A DNA stretch of 64,000 nt from Vanilla planifolia (Eukaryota; Streptophyta; Magnoliopsida; Asparagales; Orchidaceae). Positions within the stretch are counted from its first letter, which is position 1; the number at the start of each line of letters is the position of its first letter. The DNA is taken from the NCBI GenBank assembly GCA_023846275.1, contig CM043878.1, positions 8,301,501-8,365,500 of the forward strand. Reading direction: 5' to 3'. Position numbers and translations under genes: made by a program. The notes under the pieces are model-generated. The model was not told the origin of the DNA, did not search any database, and saw only the letters and a list, made by a program, of their open reading frames with translations. This document shows, in pieces, positions 58,830-64,000 of this stretch.

Positions 58830-61800
58830 TGGGAACGAAGAAGAGCCAAGATTAACCTAAGAAACTTGTCCATCCACAAGATTATAACGCAGCTAAAATG
58901 AATTCTTGGACCTCAACTGCAGCTTTCGTTGGCTTCAAGGTGTGAAAAGTCTACTTTCTTTTATACGAGTAAGCTTGGAAAAGTCTTCTATTGTACAGTT
59001 ATACGAATAAAATAAGATGGATGGAAACATGAGGTAGAGTTTTAGCTTCCTTCTTCTGAAAAAAAAAGATAGAAGAGGTGATTTTGGATTTATGAAAGTG
59101 TATTACGTAGTTGATTTATTGATAACTCAAGGAGGTTTATGATGTGGATGGAAGGAAAAAAGTCTCATAGGTTGAGAATGTTGAATGAAGGAAAAAGAGA
59201 GACTTTTCATCTTGGGAGAAAATTAGCTCTCAATAATTGCTTGTGGAGTAAGGATGTTTATTAAAGATTATAGTGAATTAAGGATGTGGGAGATTGGTTT
59301 ATTGAACTGGACTCTTTGAGATTAATTTGTAGTTGACGAAATGATTGATGTATATTGATTGGATTTCTAAAAATGAGAATTATAGTTGTCATTTTGTTAT
59401 TTAGTTTAATGGGTTAATAATTGGTAACTAATGTGTACTTGCTATCGACATAACCCATTTAGTTATAACAACCAAATAGGATATTCAACTATTAATGATG
59501 TGACGTAGTCATTATATTTGTGAGATAGGAACTCAACTACTAATAACCAAACATAATTAGTTATAGCCATTTGATGAAGATTGATGGTTTGAAGAAGCAA
59601 GAGTTGTAGAAGCAGTTGAAAAAATGGTTGTTAAGAGCAGGCCTTGAAGGATCGACCTTGAAGATTTGTTTTTGAACATTCAATTTGGATTAATGAGCTT
59701 GAAGCTTGTCGTCTTGAGAGTCTAGTCTCCAGAGGCTTATTTTAATAGTTTGGCATTGAGAATCTAAGCTCAAAAGTTCAACCTTTGTATATTGAGACTA
59801 AAGTTTTGCATTTGGGAGACCAATCTCAGAGAATTTGAGCATCTGTGAATCTAAGCTCGAAAGTTCAACCTTTGTATATTGAGACTAAAGTTTTGCATTT
59901 GGGAGACCAATCTCAGAGAATTTGAGCATCTGTTGTCACTGTGTGCAATGTGACTTTACATTGGACCATTCACTATAAGATTAAATAGATTTAGCAACTA
60001 ATTTGGATACTTTACATTCAAATAAAAAAAAAACATTTTATAGTATTGTACCATTTATTACAAGACAATTGAGGATCATCATTGCAAAATCTAAGAAATT
60101 AATGGTAGGAATAGTAGTTTGATATGTATGATATCACATGGAATATGTAGCTAGAAAGCTTGATCTATGGATAGAATAGAAGAATATCTCTAAATGATAG
60201 CATAATAGTGATTAGTCGACTTACATAGGTTTATTATACTTATCTCTCTATTGCTTTGAGTTTTGGTCTCTGTGTTGTGGTGTGAGGTTATAATATAGTC
60301 TTGAGAGAAAACTTGTATAAATATAAGTTAGATACCTAATGATTAAAATCAACAATAATTTGTTTTGCTTAAAGAATTGAGCAATTATCCTTGTTGATTG
60401 CAATAAATTGTTAACAAATGCAAACCCAAGGATGACACAAATAATGGAAGTCGACCCTAGAGAGATGCAATATCGTGACAATTATTAAACTTTCTCATTA
60501 AGCCAACAATGACTTCTAAATAAATTGAGCTTATAATAATGTTTATTAATACTAAAAGTTACTAAATTAAAATGTGCATTACTCATAACTTAAACTATGT
60601 TAATTTGGTAGCTTGGGGTTTGATTCATAAATCTTTATAGTTGAATTATTTGATCACAAGTGCCACATTTGTTTTATGTTGATTAGATATCTGATAAATT
60701 GTTCACAATCAACATTACAACAAAAAAAGTTTGCATCATAGTAACAATGGCCATTTCACCTCCATATTCTTATCTATATATACTAAAGGTTCTTAAACTA
60801 AATTAATAACAAATCAAAATTTTGAAAATAGAACAAAAAAATTTATTACATTTTATCCCATCTTTCTCTTTTTTCTCTAATTTGATTAGCACCTTTTTTT
60901 CTTCATTCCTCTTCTATCACTATTTCTCTTCTATTGCTCTCATTGTAACATTCCAAAGCTCCTTTAGAAATTTTAAATCAATTGAATTGATTTTTAAATG
61001 TATGTTACTACATTTTTCTGAATAGAAATATAAAAAAATCTTAAAAGGATATTTTTATTAACAATGTCATAATGACTAATTTATAAAGAAGATTTAAAAA
61101 AATGGATGTGAACATTATTTATTAAAGAATGAAATACAAAAAACTCTAATGATAATAATTTCACTAAAATCTAAAGTGGCTTTCTAATAAAATAAAAGGT
61201 TGAATCATTTTGAGGAATTATAACTTATGATCATAAACACTATTATGGAAAGAAAAATGTTAAAAAAAATTAAGATTTTGATATAAAAATAAAGAGCATG
61301 ATGAATAGATTATTCTAAAAATAGTTTGAAAAATTATTCAAATTATTTGGAATATAAAAATATAAAGAATACAAATTTTTATATAGTTTTATTAAAAGAA
61401 TATTTAATATTCCTTGATAAATATATGTCTAATTGAGGGGAGAGAGAAATATTGAATAAGTTGTAAAAAGAGTTAGGTTAATAAATAAGAGGGAGGGGTG
61501 ACATCATGAGAAGAGCTTGAGAAAGAGATTTAAAGGAGGAGATGTGTAAGATTGTAGCATCTCAAAATGCGAGGATAATTTATTAAACATGATTAATGAT
61601 CTTAATGAGATAAAAGTTATAAAATAATAATTTTGATCTTAATATATCTTAAAAAATATTATAATTTTTAAAATTTTTCTAAAAATATTTTCAAGATTTT
61701 ACGATATCAAGTAATATGATATTATAATATCATACGGTATAATCAAATGATAGAATCAATTGGACAAATAAAATCATAAAATAAGTTTTGTATCATACAC

Positions 61801-64000
61801 ATAGAATAACTAAGTTATATAATACAATAAAGTGTAATAAGTGCATTAGTCTTATAGATTGGATGAGTCTGACAACTTAAGGGAAGAATATTATTATACA
61901 ACAAGTTCAAAGAATAACATATGATACTATCAAGTAAGAGAGAGAATAAGCTAAAGAAAAATGTGAACAATGATTAAATTACTTGAGAATTATACAATGA
62001 TGGCCAAGCCATCATATTAGGTTGTCAAAGTATAAGAAAAAAAAGTTAAAAAGAGACAATACAATATCATATAGTATGAAAGAAATGAACACACAAGTAC
62101 AATTTATTGAGAAAAAATTATCTAAATTTAATGGGTTGAGTGATGGTTGGATAAATCATACAAATATGATAAACATTAATATAAAAGTAAAATTAGATGA
62201 CTTAGTAGAAATGGATCATATATGTATGTCTAATAAATCGTATCGATATGATTAGTGTGAATAAACATAGATGATGAGAGAGTTAACTAAGCGTATAGTA
62301 CAATACTTAGTATAATAAAAGTATGATTAAGTTGAAAGAAGTGATGTACTATAAAAAACATATATATGACATAAGATGATAGACATATCATATAAAGACA
62401 ATAATAAAATCATAATAGTATAATAAGATAAATTTTAGAAATATTTAAGCAAGATTAAGAAATTTATAATATGATCACGTTGATCATACATGTATGATTA
62501 ATAGAAACAAAAAAGATCTAAGATTCAAAATGGTGAATGGCTGCATGAACTATTATGAGGAGAGTTTAATTAGTTGAAAACCTTCAAAGTTAAGTGAACA
62601 TGTAGTCAAAGATATGCAAAACTGATGGAACACAATCGTTGGAGGATGGTGAACAAATGAGAAATATAAAGAGATGTTATTCTAGAATAAAAATAAGTGA
62701 TGTCAAACTTGGAAAATATTTTTTTAGAGAAAACCTATGTAGTTAACTTTGACCACTTGTAATATATTTAGAGAAAAAGAGGAAAAAAAATATCCTCAAG
62801 TGTTGAAAGAAATATGAGAGGAATTAAGTGCACATCAAATACAAAATTAAGAGAAAAGCACATAAGTATTATAACAACTAAGATTTGGAGCAAAGATCTA
62901 AATCTTACTAAGACTATTATTCAGATTTAAAAAGTATACAGAACTTATATATAGTATATCTAATTTGCTATAATATATAATACAAAATTAGAGTCATAAA
63001 TATGAATATTATATTTAAAAATATTTGTTAATATTGATTTATAATAACATGTTCTATCTATGAAAAGATGTATGTGTAAACAAAACTTATACATAATATA
63101 TCTAATCAGATACAATGTGCAATACTAAGTGATACGTGTTATATGTGTGATGCCAATTAAACAATACTTGTTGTATGTGATTTGTAATAATATATTGAGA
63201 ATGAGGACGCCACAAAGGAAATTTGAGAATGGTTAGGCTTAAAAAAAAGAGGGCATCACAAAGTTGTTGGAAAAGAGCATAATAAGCCCTCATGATCTGA
63301 TTTTGGTTTTGAAGTGATCTAGAACAGATCTAAGTTAATGTATGTGTGGATCATGCATAAAACTTAAAGTGTGTTTAAAATAACTTTTGAAGTTGTGGAA
63401 TCTCTATATGAATTTTTTTTTTGGAAAGATCGATTATAACATCTTTTAAGATATGTAGCTCTAGATGAAGGTTGGATGATTTGATAATTTTGGCTAATGA
63501 AACTTATGCCTCTATTGGATGCTTGATAGATGATCTAATGAGGGTATAATGGCAGTTAGATGGTTTGGTCGAGTCATTCTAACAATTTTCAAGCAAAACT
63601 CACTATGTCAAGATATTAATCTATCTTAGAGGTATGCAGCTATGTTGATCTTCTAAAAGATGATATAAAACGGTTAATTTATGATGCTTATTATGCTTAA
63701 TTTGATACATAATTTATTTGAGCATAACAATATTTATGATAATTTATTTTATGTTTATATGTTATTTTACAATATGTTATAATATCACTTTTGATAAGAT
63801 TTGGAAAAAAGTTGAGAGGATAAAAATGTGAAAAGACAAAAGGAAAGATAATAATTTAATAATAATTATAAAATGACAAATGAAATTATAAGAATATAGG
63901 AATAGAAAGTGATGTTTTGTGCTAATGGTCACAAAAAAAATGAAAATATAAGAATTGATAAAAAGAGGTAAGATTTAAAATGTGAAATAATTAATATTTT
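58830..64000. other. Intergenic DNA upstream of laccase
   Basis: AT-rich, with no recognisable coding sequence or transposon domain in either strand. The proximal part holds the laccase promoter. The only clear structure is the 87-bp tandem duplication at 59761-59934. Confidence 0.55.
59761..59934. repeat. Near-perfect 87-bp tandem duplication
   Basis: AATCTAAGCTC begins at 59761 and at 59848. By eye the two 87-bp copies differ at one position (CTCAAAAG versus CTCGAAAG), which marks a recent duplication. No coding frame or known function is associated with it. Confidence 0.9.

Overview
The window is nuclear DNA of a flowering plant. It carries four split protein-coding genes in a very AT-rich background, with introns of up to about 10 kb loaded with decayed LTR retrotransposons. 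Exon and intron borders were set by hand from GT/AG sites, reading phase and protein family knowledge. No RNA gene, CRISPR array or prokaryotic feature was seen. The laccase exons are strongly GC-rich while the other genes are not. That split, together with the long TE-filled introns, fits a non-grass monocot (a palm- or banana-like plant), but this is inference.

Layout from left to right: (1) 1-2690, AT-rich intergenic DNA with microsatellites. (2) 2700-7655 (+), nascent polypeptide-associated complex subunit beta (BTF3), 166 aa, with a 1.8-kb intron in its 5' UTR. (3) 7.7-10.2 kb, intergenic. (4) 10371-32538 (+), DEG15, the peroxisomal trypsin-like processing protease, 14 coding exons, 712 aa, 22 kb. 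Its 6.5-kb intron 7 holds a mosaic of broken Ty1-copia pieces on both strands. (5) 33266-52939 (-), mitochondrial elongation factor Tu, 12 coding exons, 454 aa, 20 kb. It converges on DEG15 with 728 bp between the stop codons. One intron holds a 1.7-kb solo LTR with an intact target-site duplication; another holds an old gag-only LTR element of about 5.6 kb. (6) 53.1-56.6 kb, intergenic. (7) 56582-58735 (-), a five-exon laccase with every copper motif and splice site present but an in-frame TAG at codon 217. (8) 58.8-64 kb, intergenic, with a near-perfect 87-bp tandem duplication.

The genes do not form a pathway: one is a cytosolic ribosome-associated chaperone subunit, one a peroxisomal protease, one a mitochondrial translation factor and one a secreted oxidase. 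I found no convincing new system. The observations most worth following are the laccase nonsense codon, the SKI peroxisomal C-terminus and duplicated protease architecture of DEG15, and the well-delimited TE insertions inside the introns.
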